From positions 4,102,315 to 4,166,314 of the forward strand of contig NC_136006.1 of assembly GCF_048128805.1 (NCBI RefSeq): 64,000 nt of DNA, read 5' to 3'. Source of the stretch: Centroberyx gerrardi. Lineage: Eukaryota; Chordata; Actinopteri; Beryciformes; Berycidae. A model generated the notes under the pieces. That model searched no databases. It was not told the DNA's origin and saw nothing but the letters and a program-made list of their open reading frames with translations. Both the position numbers and the translations under genes were made by a program. Below, piece after piece: positions 23,973 to 49,800 of this stretch. Numbering within the stretch: position 1 is the stretch's first letter; each line of letters starts with the position of its first letter.

Positions 23973-25227
23973 GTCTTACATTTCATTCTATATTACGATT
24001 TACTTTACATTTAGCCAACTCTTATCCAGAGTGTCTTACAGTGAGTGAGCAGGTAGGGGCTTCAGAGAGTTGAACCTCTATCCTGCCACCGAATCCACCC
24101 CAATGTTTCCCATAATGCAAATTGACTGGTTTCTGCGCACCACTATGTCAGACAGGCCCACCACAAATACACTGCACAACCTGATAAAGTAACATATTAA
24201 AAGTGCTAATTGCCTTGCATGCAAACACTTCTTTCCAGTACTTGAGTCCTGCCATGCCCCGCCATAAATAACCTGTGGGGAAGAAACTAATAGCAGGGAG
24301 AGGGGGAGAGAGTGCGTGGGAGTGGGAGGGTATTAGGAGAACAGGAAGCAGTGATGTAATCGGCCCTGAAATCCCAACAAAATGCCTGAGAAAATAAATC
24401 GCATTCAGTAAAGTTGCACTTGAGTATCAGAAAAGTATTCACTGATTCAGCCCCAGTCTTCTCACATCACAGCATCCGTGTCGTTGTTTTAATTATGGCA
24501 CTCTACTTGCAGCTCATAAACTAGGGACAAAAAAGCGTATTGTGTCGCAGGCCTGTTTCTGGTAGGTTTGTCATAAGAGCCTTAGTATGTTTTAAATAGC
24601 CTGTAAAGCTGTATTCGAGTATCCCAAAATAAGGTATTCACTGCTACAACTACTAGACTCTTCTTGCCGCCCATAACCCTCCTTAGTTTGTTACACTAGG
24701 GACAAAAAAAGATGAATATGTTGTGTGCCTGTTTCTGGTATGTTCTACATGATAAAAGCACTAAAACGGAGGGGTGACACTTGATTTTGAAAAGCAAAAC
24801 AATGGGTCCCAGGCTGAAAAAGGTGAAGATCACCTGTCCTTACCTGTTCCAGCTTCATCATCAGGGGAGCATCCTGGGATGTGCTTGCCACCTCCTCTAA
24901 AGAGTCCAGTTCTCCAGCTGAATTAGTCGGAGGAGCAGAGTACAGACCGTTCACCGGCCTGTCAGACATACTCCTCTCTCCTCCAGGCGGCCCAGACAGG
25001 CCATGCACACTGAGGCAGCTGCTGTTGGTGGAGGCGGGCAGGGGGGCGAAGTCGGAGGTGAAGGAGTCGTCCGGATCCCGGGGCGGGGAGCCAAGAGCCG
25101 ACATGTGCCGCAGAGACCCAGCCAAGTCCGGGGAGGGGTTGAGGATCACCCCGGCTCTGGAGCTGCTCGGCATCCACCGGGCGAGGAAGTCAGCCTGGGA
25201 GTACTGCAGCCCGGCTGGGGATGACAT
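11268..25227 (-). CDS. cenpj: Centromere protein J / CPAP, centriole assembly factor, complete
   Basis: Eighteen coding exons in transcript order: 25227-24844, 23934-23808, 23583-23359, 22811-22667, 22498-22393, 22072-21311, 20681-19787, 19210-19078, 18249-18084, 17040-16909, 16208-16071, 15657-15561, 15147-15020, 14399-14310, 13618-13478, 12576-12492, 11871-11751, 11460-11268. The sum is 4068 nt: 1355 residues plus stop, close to human CENPJ (about 1340), with every phase consistent. Landmarks: N-terminal coil [20 protein letters not shown]; tubulin-binding region with [20 protein letters not shown] (res. 294-329) and [16 protein letters not shown] (about 340-356); an acidic, Ser-rich middle exon; coiled coils (about 882-1025); and the C-terminal TCP10/G-box sheet (about 1177-1340). 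CPAP controls centriolar microtubule length and binds STIL through its G-box. A non-coding first exon ends at a donor near 25795. Confidence 0.95.
11694..11767 (-). repeat. cenpj: 37-bp tandem duplication of a cenpj exon end and its donor
   Basis: Two adjacent 37-base copies (11694-11730 and 11731-11767) differ at one base. The copy at 11731-11767 contains the true end of exon 11871-11751 and its donor GTAAGT. The other copy is an identical exon end plus donor 37 bases further into the intron. Use of the second donor would add 37 bases and shift the frame. Confidence 0.9.
13236..13400. mobile_element. tRNA-derived SINE (degenerate)
   Basis: A box-A-like start (GCAGCCTGATGGATAGAG) is followed about 35 bases later by a box-B-like GTGTTCAAATCTC, then a SINE-body-like TGAGCCTTTGAGCAAGGCA. 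Length and order fit fish tRNA-derived SINEs. It sits in a cenpj intron. Confidence 0.55.
15265..15340 (+). mobile_element. LINE/SINE 3' tail fragment
   Basis: GTAAAGCATTTTGTAAACTC followed by TGCTATATAAATAAAGTTG is the 3' tail shared with the LINE at 46757-46830 and the fragment at 58318-58378. Only the end of the element is present, inside a cenpj intron. Confidence 0.6.
16468..16827. mobile_element. hAT-like MITE with an inserted retroelement fragment
   Basis: Ends are TAGGGCTGCACAATTAAT and ATAATTGTGCAGCCCTA, inverted repeats. Inside, GATGAAACTTTAATGGTCCC and CATGGGGAAATTG match, in reverse orientation, the segment at 57340-57385 in an mphosph8 intron, so a retroelement tail appears to have been inserted into the MITE. 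It lies in a cenpj intron. Confidence 0.65.
16909..19210 (-). other. cenpj: CENPJ central coiled coil (three exons)
   Basis: Exons 19210-19078, 18249-18084 and 17040-16909 encode Glu/Lys/Arg/Leu-rich helices: [40 protein letters not shown] and [18 protein letters not shown], with regular heptad leucines. In CPAP this region mediates dimerisation. The donor of the middle exon (18084) is followed within six bases by a CA tract on the minus strand. Confidence 0.85.
17326..17672. mobile_element. hAT-like MITE rich in ATCGATTAAT
   Basis: Starts TAGGGCTGCAACTAACAATT and ends with the inverse (ATTAATCGTTACAGCTCTA). The interior has repeated CGATTAATCGATTA palindromes. Flanks CTCGTGTT and ACCGTGTT share 6 of 8 bases, fitting a hAT target duplication. 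I recognise this as a very common teleost repeat type. It lies in a cenpj intron. Confidence 0.8.
21045..21190 (+). mobile_element. tRNA-derived SINE
   Basis: GCCTGGTGGCTCAGGGGCAC resembles a tRNA 5' end with box A, and GGTTTTGAATCCGGCC about 30 bases later resembles box B. A body ending GTACTGTAAAACCCTGGGC follows. It lies in the cenpj intron between exons 22072-21311 and 20681-19787. Confidence 0.65.
22072..22498 (-). other. cenpj: Tubulin-binding (PN2-3-like) segment of CENPJ
   Basis: Exon 22498-22393 ([20 protein letters not shown], then an [18 protein letters not shown] helix) and the start of exon 22072-21311 ([18 protein letters not shown]) match the conserved segment through which CPAP caps tubulin. 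The KRGEG motif is intact. The intron between them is about 320 bases. Assignment to PN2-3 is from family knowledge. Confidence 0.8.
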
Positions 25228-25795
25228 GGCCCGTTGTCTCCGACAGGCTCTCTGTCTAATCCAGGATTAGGACGACAGATTATAGTGACAGGTTAAGAGG
25301 CAGACACCATTAGCTAATACACTTTCGAAGCATTTACAGACGATGTCCACATTTAGGAAAACTATCTTTAGTAGCTGGTTTACACGGATGTAACGTTAGT
25401 TAATTAGCTACATCACACAATGGCATAGGTGACGTGTCGGTTTAAAGGAGTGTTTGTTGTTGTTAGCAACAGCAAACTAAATTATAGCCTTGCTAACTAA
25501 ATTATAACGTTAGCTGTTCATGAAAATGACACGGCTGACCCTGTGACTGAACTACAACATACATGCCATGTAGGTTATCTCGCAATTTAAATGATCTTGA
25601 AAACGTTCTTATTAATATTGGAGCAACTTATTTTAAAAGGCTTGGCTCCTTTGAGGTTGCCTGCCTGGTTGGACTGTAAACAGTAGGCTAAATTAGTAGT
25701 GTAACAAAAGTTTTTACATTACGTTAACCGGTATAGTGAGTTAGAGAAAGACACACTAACAATAAACAATATCGAAATGCAGCAGTTACCTGTGA

Positions 25796-26471
25796 TAGAG
25801 ACGACGAATTTATTTACTCGAGTTAAATATAGTTTTAAACTTTAAAGATAGACGACAGATAGGCGTTTCGAAGCCTGCCGCCATATCAAAACAAAGCCCG
25901 CGAGATGAGAAAACGACTACAAACTAGCTGTTGCATTATGGGCAATGTATTTTACATTATGATTTTTACAACTCCAATTTCGCTAATCTGATCTTTTTTC
26001 ATTTTACTTTTGATTTTCACTCTGTGTAAAATACTACACGATTTACCATCTGTGGTGTTTGCACGTTTTTACAACGATTAACAGTAACTTTATGCTCGAA
26101 AAATAACTGTTTTCAAATCACTTCCGGTTCAACTATACTTCATCAAATATTTCACAATAAAAGTCACCTAGCGATTTCCAGCAAAATTAGATTACTGTAT
26201 TTGATGACGATTTTCCGTGTCTTATTGGATCTTCTCTGTAGGGTAAATTATATTCTGAGAGTTATATCCAACAAATTAATTACGTCTTGGTTATTTTTCG
26301 CTTTTACGTTATAGCTTTTCGATGGGAGCTTTTACACTGATATTAACATAGCGGACGTGTTTCCTCACACTTGTCATTGGTCGATACAAAATTCCAAATT
26401 TCACGTTTTTGCCAAATAGAAACTGAACCGTCTCAACTGGACTGAATGTGTCTTGACAATACATATTAACA
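25796..26471. promoter_or_regulatory. Divergent promoter between cenpj and ttf2
   Basis: cenpj (minus) and ttf2 (plus) start about 600 bases apart. On the minus strand a non-coding cenpj exon ends at a GTAACT donor near 25795. Just upstream is ATATGGCGGC (25877-25886 on the plus strand as GCCGCCATAT), a YY1-type site often found at transcription starts. CACTTCCGGTT near 26118-26130 is an ETS/GABP-type site. No TATA box at a sensible spacing was seen. Sharing of one promoter is inferred from the geometry. Confidence 0.6.
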
Positions 26472-42559
<16,088 letters not shown>

Positions 42560-42699
42560 GACCGAGGATGAAACCCCGTCCATCTGCACGCTGAAACAAA
42601 CCCACAGCTACAGCGCCAGGCCTCCATCTGTACACGCTCCAAACAACACGGGTTCTTGCATGCAGAACAAGCTGTCATCGAAATCCCACTTTTTTCACT

Positions 42700-43111
42700 C
42701 AGGGTATCTGCAGATCCTTAAGTTATGTTAAGATTTTTCAGACTTTTCATCTAAATCTGAGGCCTTAAAAAGTTTTAAAAGGTCTTAAATCCAGTTATTA
42801 GAGGATGTAATAACAGGTTTCTTTGCGCTGCATGTTCACTCTAATACAGAACAGGGTTAGTAGAACAATCTGCATCCTGTCTGCTTTACTAAACACAGTT
42901 GGACTTCATGTACTTAACATTTAATCTCCTGTTGTCCTTCTTATACTGCTCATTTTATACTTTCAGAAGTGTTATTAGCTCTGTTCCATCAGAAACAGGC
43001 CGGTTTTGCCAGCTTTGTTTCTTTATTTTGGTTTTTAAATCTGTCTTCAATTCGATTCCAGGTGGCATTTAAAAAAAAGTCTTATTAAGTCTTACATTTG
43101 CAGATTCCCTG
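42700..43111. mobile_element. hAT-like MITE in the ttf2 3' UTR
   Basis: Starts CAGGGTATCTGCAGATCC and ends ATTTGCAGATTCCCTG, with TTAAAAAGTTTTAAAAGGTC interior motifs as in 2846-3081. It begins about 140 bases after the ttf2 stop, so it probably forms part of the 3' UTR. Confidence 0.7.
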
Positions 43112-44939
43112 TAGCTCCACGCTCGCAGCACTTGGCCTGAACTGTTGCTCCAGCCTGAAATTGATTGCTGCCGAAAGTTTGGTTTTCGTTTTTTGGTCTT
43201 TCTGTTACAGTATACTAATTTAGTTTTGACTGTGTAGCAGTTAAGAAATGATTGCCTACAGCAGCCACTGCAGCACTGATGCAGGATAGATGCAGCTTTC
43301 TATTTCTATTATTATTTTACCCTTACTGTTTTTGTCTCTTCTGTTGTTTCTTTGTTTTAATTGGTTGTGTTGTTTTTACTTCTTTTAATGATTTATTTTA
43401 TGTCCAGCACTTTGAGCTGCAAACCATGCATGAAAGGTACAAAATTTACAAATAAAGTTCATTATTATTATTATTACAATATACAGATTTCTCACTACTC
43501 TCTGCTGTTTAATATTTAGAAAATAATTTTGCACAATGGATGCAGTGGGATTTGTTGAACCCACGACTACAACTGCAGATGTTGATACACAGCTCTCTGC
43601 TGTTTTGTCTTCTGACCCTGATTGAGGTTTTACAGCACTTTCCCCAGTGTGTTTCCTCTGAACACATGAACTGCATTTAAAAACCATCTTGTCATCTTTG
43701 GCAACACGCTCATATTAGCCTTGATTGCCATGATTTGAATGATTTTGTCACCCGACTCAGATTCCCATTGGTTTGCATTACATTCATTTATATATACTGT
43801 ATTTGTGCCACCTGATGGAGCCTAATGCCTTTAAGTGTGCTTTCAAATAAGCATACGTATAAATAAGTCTTATTAGCATTATGTAGGCTACATGTCCCTT
43901 ATGCTCATTGCTGTGTAGATGCTTAAATAAATGCAGATGACTGAAATGTTATGGGTGTGCCTCTCAGCACTTGTTATATACAGTCCTTTGTACAGTTAAT
44001 TGAAATTATGAATTCTCAGATTACATGGAAAAGTCTAACGGGAGAAAATATTTCCTCAGCATTTTAAATGCAGGGCATCAGTTATTACCAACACTGTAGT
44101 CTGGAATAATAAATCTTTCATGCTGTCAGATCAGTATTGATAAGAAATCAAGTCAGGATGCAGTTCTCAGGTTTGTTTGCTGGGATCACAGACCATTCAG
44201 TTACATCAGAGCCAGTCCAAGCTGCAAAAACACATTTCGCATACTGTATATTTCAGAATATATTTAGAGAAATGCTTGATAATATGTTGAAATGTGCCAG
44301 ATATTCATATACATGTAGATGACATTCATTTGAACTGTAATTAGACAGTGGAACTAAATGTTCTCGGTATGAGCTGTTGATAATGTGAGCAGCCTCAGCA
44401 GCAAGATGCTCCACAGTCTGGAATAAGAAACACTGAAGTGATGAGTGTGAGCAGCTCAAAGTTTATTCTGACACTTTGTCTACATTTAACTTTCTTTCAA
44501 AAATCATCTTTAAGTTGAAGTGCAACTCTGATATCAAAAATATATTTCAGTATTAAAAACATATGTAATGTTATGTCAAAATAATCACTAACTGAATAAA
44601 CATGGACCATCTAAAGTATCTAAACTTTTTTTTTTCTAGCACATTCCCTTTCTGAAATGTACCAACTTTTGCTGTTACATGAAGACGGTGCCAGTAGACT
44701 ACTGTATTTTACCAAGAACCAAAATATACTTTTACACTTTTACAAAAACATTGATTTAGCAAATATTTATAAAAAAATAAAATCTAAAACACAGCATCTA
44801 ACCCTAGCGGAACTTGGAATGGCACTGTCCTCACACAGTGTCATGTCACAATGAGGCCAGTGGAAGCATTCTGATGTCACAACTCCAAGGTAGCAAAGTG
44901 CGCGCAGAGGCCCAGAAAGCCATTTCATTTCTTGACGCG
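43112..44939. other. Intergenic: ttf2 3' end to repeat-protein gene
   Basis: No gene seen. AATAAA at 43451-43456, followed by (TTA)n, could end ttf2 or be a retroelement tail (GCACTTTGAGCTGCAAACC just before it). A further AAATAAATGCAG is near 43926. The rest is AT-rich. No clear promoter element was found for the next gene. Confidence 0.5.
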
Positions 44940-46794
44940 ATGGAGGCGATACAGAAAACACATAGAAGCAAGAGGAAGAAGAACATGAAGGTGCAGCAGA
45001 ACACCCGGCTGGAGGAGGCCCAGGTAAGCCCCGCCCACTGCTCTGCAGGGCGGAGAGCCTACCTGGAGCCCCCTGCTGAGAGAAACACTGATGCCCAGGC
45101 TCGGCTCCAAGGAGACAAGAGACAGGAGAGGAAATGGAGCAGCCAGGAACATCAGCTGATGATTGAGGCAGAGGAACTTCACAAGCTGGTTCTGAGTCTG
45201 GACTCTTCTGCCCAGAACCACGAACACACTCAGGTCCAGAAGAACTGGAGCAGCCAGGAACGACAGATGATAATGGAGGCAGATGAGCATGTCAGGTATC
45301 GCATCTATTGAACTTGTAATGCCAAGTACTGATAAACATCACCATCATCTGGTGTTAACCACAGTACCTCAGCACTATTAAGCCAGCCCCCCCAGTAAAG
45401 ACTGGTCTTCAAAGCTACAATGTTAAGATGGCCCTGCTAAAATGCAGTCCTGCTAAAGCCTGTGAATTCTCTACTTTTGAAGTACTAATGTTTAAGATTG
45501 TCTGTGTTGATAGTCCTGTTATGTGTGTTGTTATCTATCGTCCTCCCAAGTCACAAGGCAGTTTTCCCACAAGGCAGTTTTCTGATTTGCTGTCTTCCAT
45601 CGTGCTTAAGCATGATAAAGTGATATCACGTTTAGACTATTGCAATGCATTGTTTACCTGCCTGAATCAGTCTGCCTTGGCACGGCTCCAATTAGTTCAA
45701 AACTCTGCAGCAACATTGTTGACCAAATCTAAGCGTACGTCACACATAACACCTGTCTTAACCTCTTTATACTGGCTTCCAATAAAGTTCAGAATTAAGT
45801 TTAAAAAAAAATGTAAACTTTCAAATTACATATAAGGCCTTGCATGAGCAGGCACCTGACTACATCATTGAATTGCTTCATTTTCATTGCTTCATACCAG
45901 ACCACAAGGTCCCTTATGTCTTCAAACCAAGGTCTCTTGGCTGTTCCAACATGCAGACTGAAGTCAAAGGGTGATAAAGCATTTGCAGTCATGGCACTTA
46001 GACTGTGGAACAGTCTGCCTCCCACTGTAAAATTGTCTGAATCTGTTACTATTTTTAAATCACTTTTTAAAGGAATAGTTCACCCAAAAATGAATGTTTG
46101 ATGTCTACTTTAGTTTCTGTCCTGTATGTATTCTGCACAGTGTAATGCAGCGTTAAAGTTAAAAATGGCACACTTTATGGCATTTTTCATTATCATCATT
46201 ATTATTATGACATCAAACATTGATATGGGTGCTCACTTATTGAATTTGACGATTAAATACAAAGTAACTGGTTTAAAATAGTATTTCTACCTATTCTTAA
46301 ATCTTGCGCTTTTATTTTGAAGGCTAAACGGCCAAACCGGAAGTCTTGTTTCTGGTAATTCGAGCTAGTCTTACCTATCGAGGCCGGGTGCGCACAAACG
46401 TGACGTATTTTGAAAGCAACAGCTAGAGTGGCGATCCATCGGTCTTTTCAAGGCACTTTGGGTTGGCTTCAAGAGACTTGGATTAAGCTGTGAGAACTGC
46501 ATGGAGCCATTTTATGGTTATTTTCCATTACTTTTTGAACGCTGAAGACAGGTCTCCTGCACCTTCAGTTCTTTTGGAGAAAGCTGCAATGTACTTCTTC
46601 CGGGGATCTCCGGGACTGTTACCCGATTTTCTACTGGCATGGGGTTGAGTAAATAAAGACTGAATTTTCATTTTTGGGTGAATTATTCCTTTAAGGTTTG
46701 GCTTTTAACTTATTGTAGTTTTGTCTTTCTGTCTGTTATTATTTTTTCTGTAAAGCACTTTGTAAACTCTGTTTTTTGTTCTATATAACTAATG

Positions 46795-46827
<33 letters not shown>

Positions 46828-49800
46828 GTTACGTCAGGCTGCTTCTGGACCTGGACTCTTCTGGACGGGGCCAGAACCAGATCCAGTTCCTGTCCCTGGG
46901 CCTCCTGGAACAGGTCCAGGCCAAGGAACAGGCCCAAGGTAACCAGAGGCAGGTGAGGAAATGGAGCAGCCAGGAACATCAGCTGATGATTGAGGCAGAG
47001 GAACATCACAAGCTAGTTCTGGGTCTGGACTCTTCTGCCCAGAACCAGGAACAGACCCAGGCCCAGAAGAACTGGAGCAGCCAGGAACGACAGATTATAA
47101 TGGAGGGAGATGAGCATGTCAGGTTGCTTCTGGACCTGGACTCTTCTGGCCGGGGCCAGAACCAGATCCAGTTCCTGTTCCTGGGCCTCCTGGAACAGGC
47201 CCAGGTCCAGACCAAAGAACAGGCCCAGGAAAACACCCAGGCCACAAAACTGGCCCAGGACAAGACCCAGGTCAAAGAACTGGCCCAGACCAAACAACAG
47301 GCCCAGAAAAAGACCCAGGCCAAAGAACTGCCCCCCCAGACCAAAGAACTGGCCCAGGAAAAGACCCAGGCCAAACAACTGGCCCAGGACAAGACCCAGG
47401 CCAAAGTCCTGACCCACGCCAAAGAACTGGCCCAGGAAAAGACCCAGGCCAAACAACTGGCCCAGGACAAGACCCAGGCCAAAGTCCTGACCCACGCCAA
47501 AGAACTGGCCAAGAAAAAGCCCCAGGCCAAAGAAATGGCCCAGAAAAAGACCCAGGCCAAAGAACAGGCCCAGGTAAAGACCCAGTCCAAAGAACTGGCC
47601 CAGGCAAAAGAACAGGCCCAGGACAAGACCCAGGCCAAAGTCCTGGCCCAGGCCAAAGAACTGGCAGAGGAAAAGACCCAGGCCAAAGAACTGGCCCAGA
47701 ACAAGACCCAGGCCAAAGTCCTGGCCCAGGCCAAAGAACTGGCCAAGGAAAAGACCCAGGCCAAAGAACTGATGCAGGCCAAAGAACTGACCCAGGCCAA
47801 AGAACAGGCCCAGGTAAAGACCCAGGCCAAAGAACTGGCCCAGGAAAAGACCCAGGCCAAAGAACTGGCCCAGAAAAAGACCCAGGCCAAACAACTGGCC
47901 CAGGCCAAAGAACTGGCCCAGAAAAAGACCCAGGCCAAAGAACTGGCCCAGGACAACACCCAGGCCAAAGAACAGGCCCAGGTAAAGACCCAGGCCAAAG
48001 AACTGGCCCAGGAAAAGACCCAGGCCAAAGAACTAATCCAGGCCAAAGAACTGACCCAGGCCAAAGAACTGGCCCAGAAAAAGACCCAGGCCAAACAACT
48101 GGCCCAGGCCAAACAACTGGCCCAGAAAAAGACCCAGGCCAAAGAACTGGCCCAGGACAACACCCAGGCCAAAGTCCCGGCCCAGGCCAAAGTCCTGGCC
48201 CAGGCCAAAGAACTGGCCCAGGTCAAAGAACTGGCCCAGGACAACACCCAGGCCAAAGTCCTGGCCCAGGCCAAAGAACTGACCCAGGCCAAAGAACTGG
48301 CCCAGAAAAAGACCCAGGTCAAAGAACTGGCCCAGACCAAGCAACAGGACCAGGAAAAGACCCAGGCCAAAGAACTGACCCAGGACAAGACCCAGGTCAA
48401 AGAACTGGCCCAGAAAAAGACCCAGGCCAAACAACTGGCCCAGGCCAAACAACTGGCCCAGAAAAAGACCAAGGCCAAACAACTGGCACAGAAAAAGACC
48501 CAAGCCAAAGAACTGGCCCAGGACAACACCCAGGCCAAACAACTGGCCCAGGAAAAGACCCAGGCCAAAGCACTGACCCAGGCGAAAGAACTGGCCCAGA
48601 AAAAGACCCAGGTCAAAGAACTGGCCCAGACCAAGCAACAGGACCAGGAAAAGACCCAGGCCAAAGAACTGGCCCAGGCCAAAGACCTGGCCCAGGACAA
48701 GTCCCAGTCCAAAGAACTGGCCCAGTCCAAAGAACTGGCCCAGGCCAAAGAACAGGCCCAGGTAAAGACTCAGTCCAAAGAACTGGCCCAGGAAAAGACC
48801 CAGGCCAAGGAACTGGCCCAGGAAAAGACCCAGGCCAAAGAACAGGCCCAGGTAAAGACCCAGTCCAAAGAACTGGCCCAGGAAAAGACCCAGGCCAAAG
48901 AACAGGCCCAGGTAAAGACCCAGTCCAAAGAACTGGCCCAGGAAAAGACCCAGGCCAAAGAACTGGCCCAGGACAAGACCCAGGCCAAAGAACTGGCCCA
49001 GGAAAAGACCCAGTCCAAAGAACTGGCCGAGGAAAAGACCCAGGCCAAAGAACTGGCCGAGGAAAAGACCCAGGCCAAAGAACAGGCCCAGGACAAGACC
49101 CAGGCCAAAGTCCTGGCCCAGGCCAAAGAACTGGCCCAGGAAAAGACCCAGGCCAAAGAACTGGCCCAGGCCAAAGAACTGGCTCAGGAAAAGACCCAGG
49201 CCAAAGAACTGGCCCAGGCCAAAGAACTGGCTCAGGAAAAGAACCAGTCCAAAGAACTGGCCGAGGAAAAGACCCAGGCCAAAGAACTGGCCCAGGAAAA
49301 GACCCAGGCCAAAGAACTGACCCAGGCTAAAGAACTGGCCCAGGAAAAGACCCAGCCCAAAGAACTGGCCCAGGCCAAAGAACTGGCCCAGGAAAAGACC
49401 CAGGCCAAAGAACTGGCCCAGGAAAAGACCCAGGCCAAAGTCCTGGCCCAATCCAAAGAACTGGCCGAGGAAAAGACCCAGGCCAAAGTCCTGGCCCAGT
49501 CCAAAGAACTGGCCCAGGAAAAGACCCAGGCCAAAGAACTGGCCCAGGAAAAGACCCAGGCCAAAGTCCTGGCCCAGTCCAAAGAACTGGCCCAGGAAAA
49601 GACCCAGGCCAAAGTCCTGGCCCAGTCCAAAGAACTGGCCGAGGAAAAGACCCAGTCCAAAGAACTGGCTGAGGAAAAGACCCAGGCCAAAGAACTGGCC
49701 CAGGACAAGACCCAGGCCAAAGTCCTGGCCCAGGCCAAAGAACTGGCCCAGGACAAGACCCAGGCCAAAGTCCAGGCCCAAGCCAAAGAACTGGCCCAGG

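Noticed and set aside
45024..45126. Second intron in the repeat-protein gene, starting at CAG|GTAAGC (45023/45024)
   Set aside because: The only nearby acceptor would make a 25-base intron, and 45088-45126 aligns with exonic sequence of the next repeat unit (46920-46965). The frame is open throughout.
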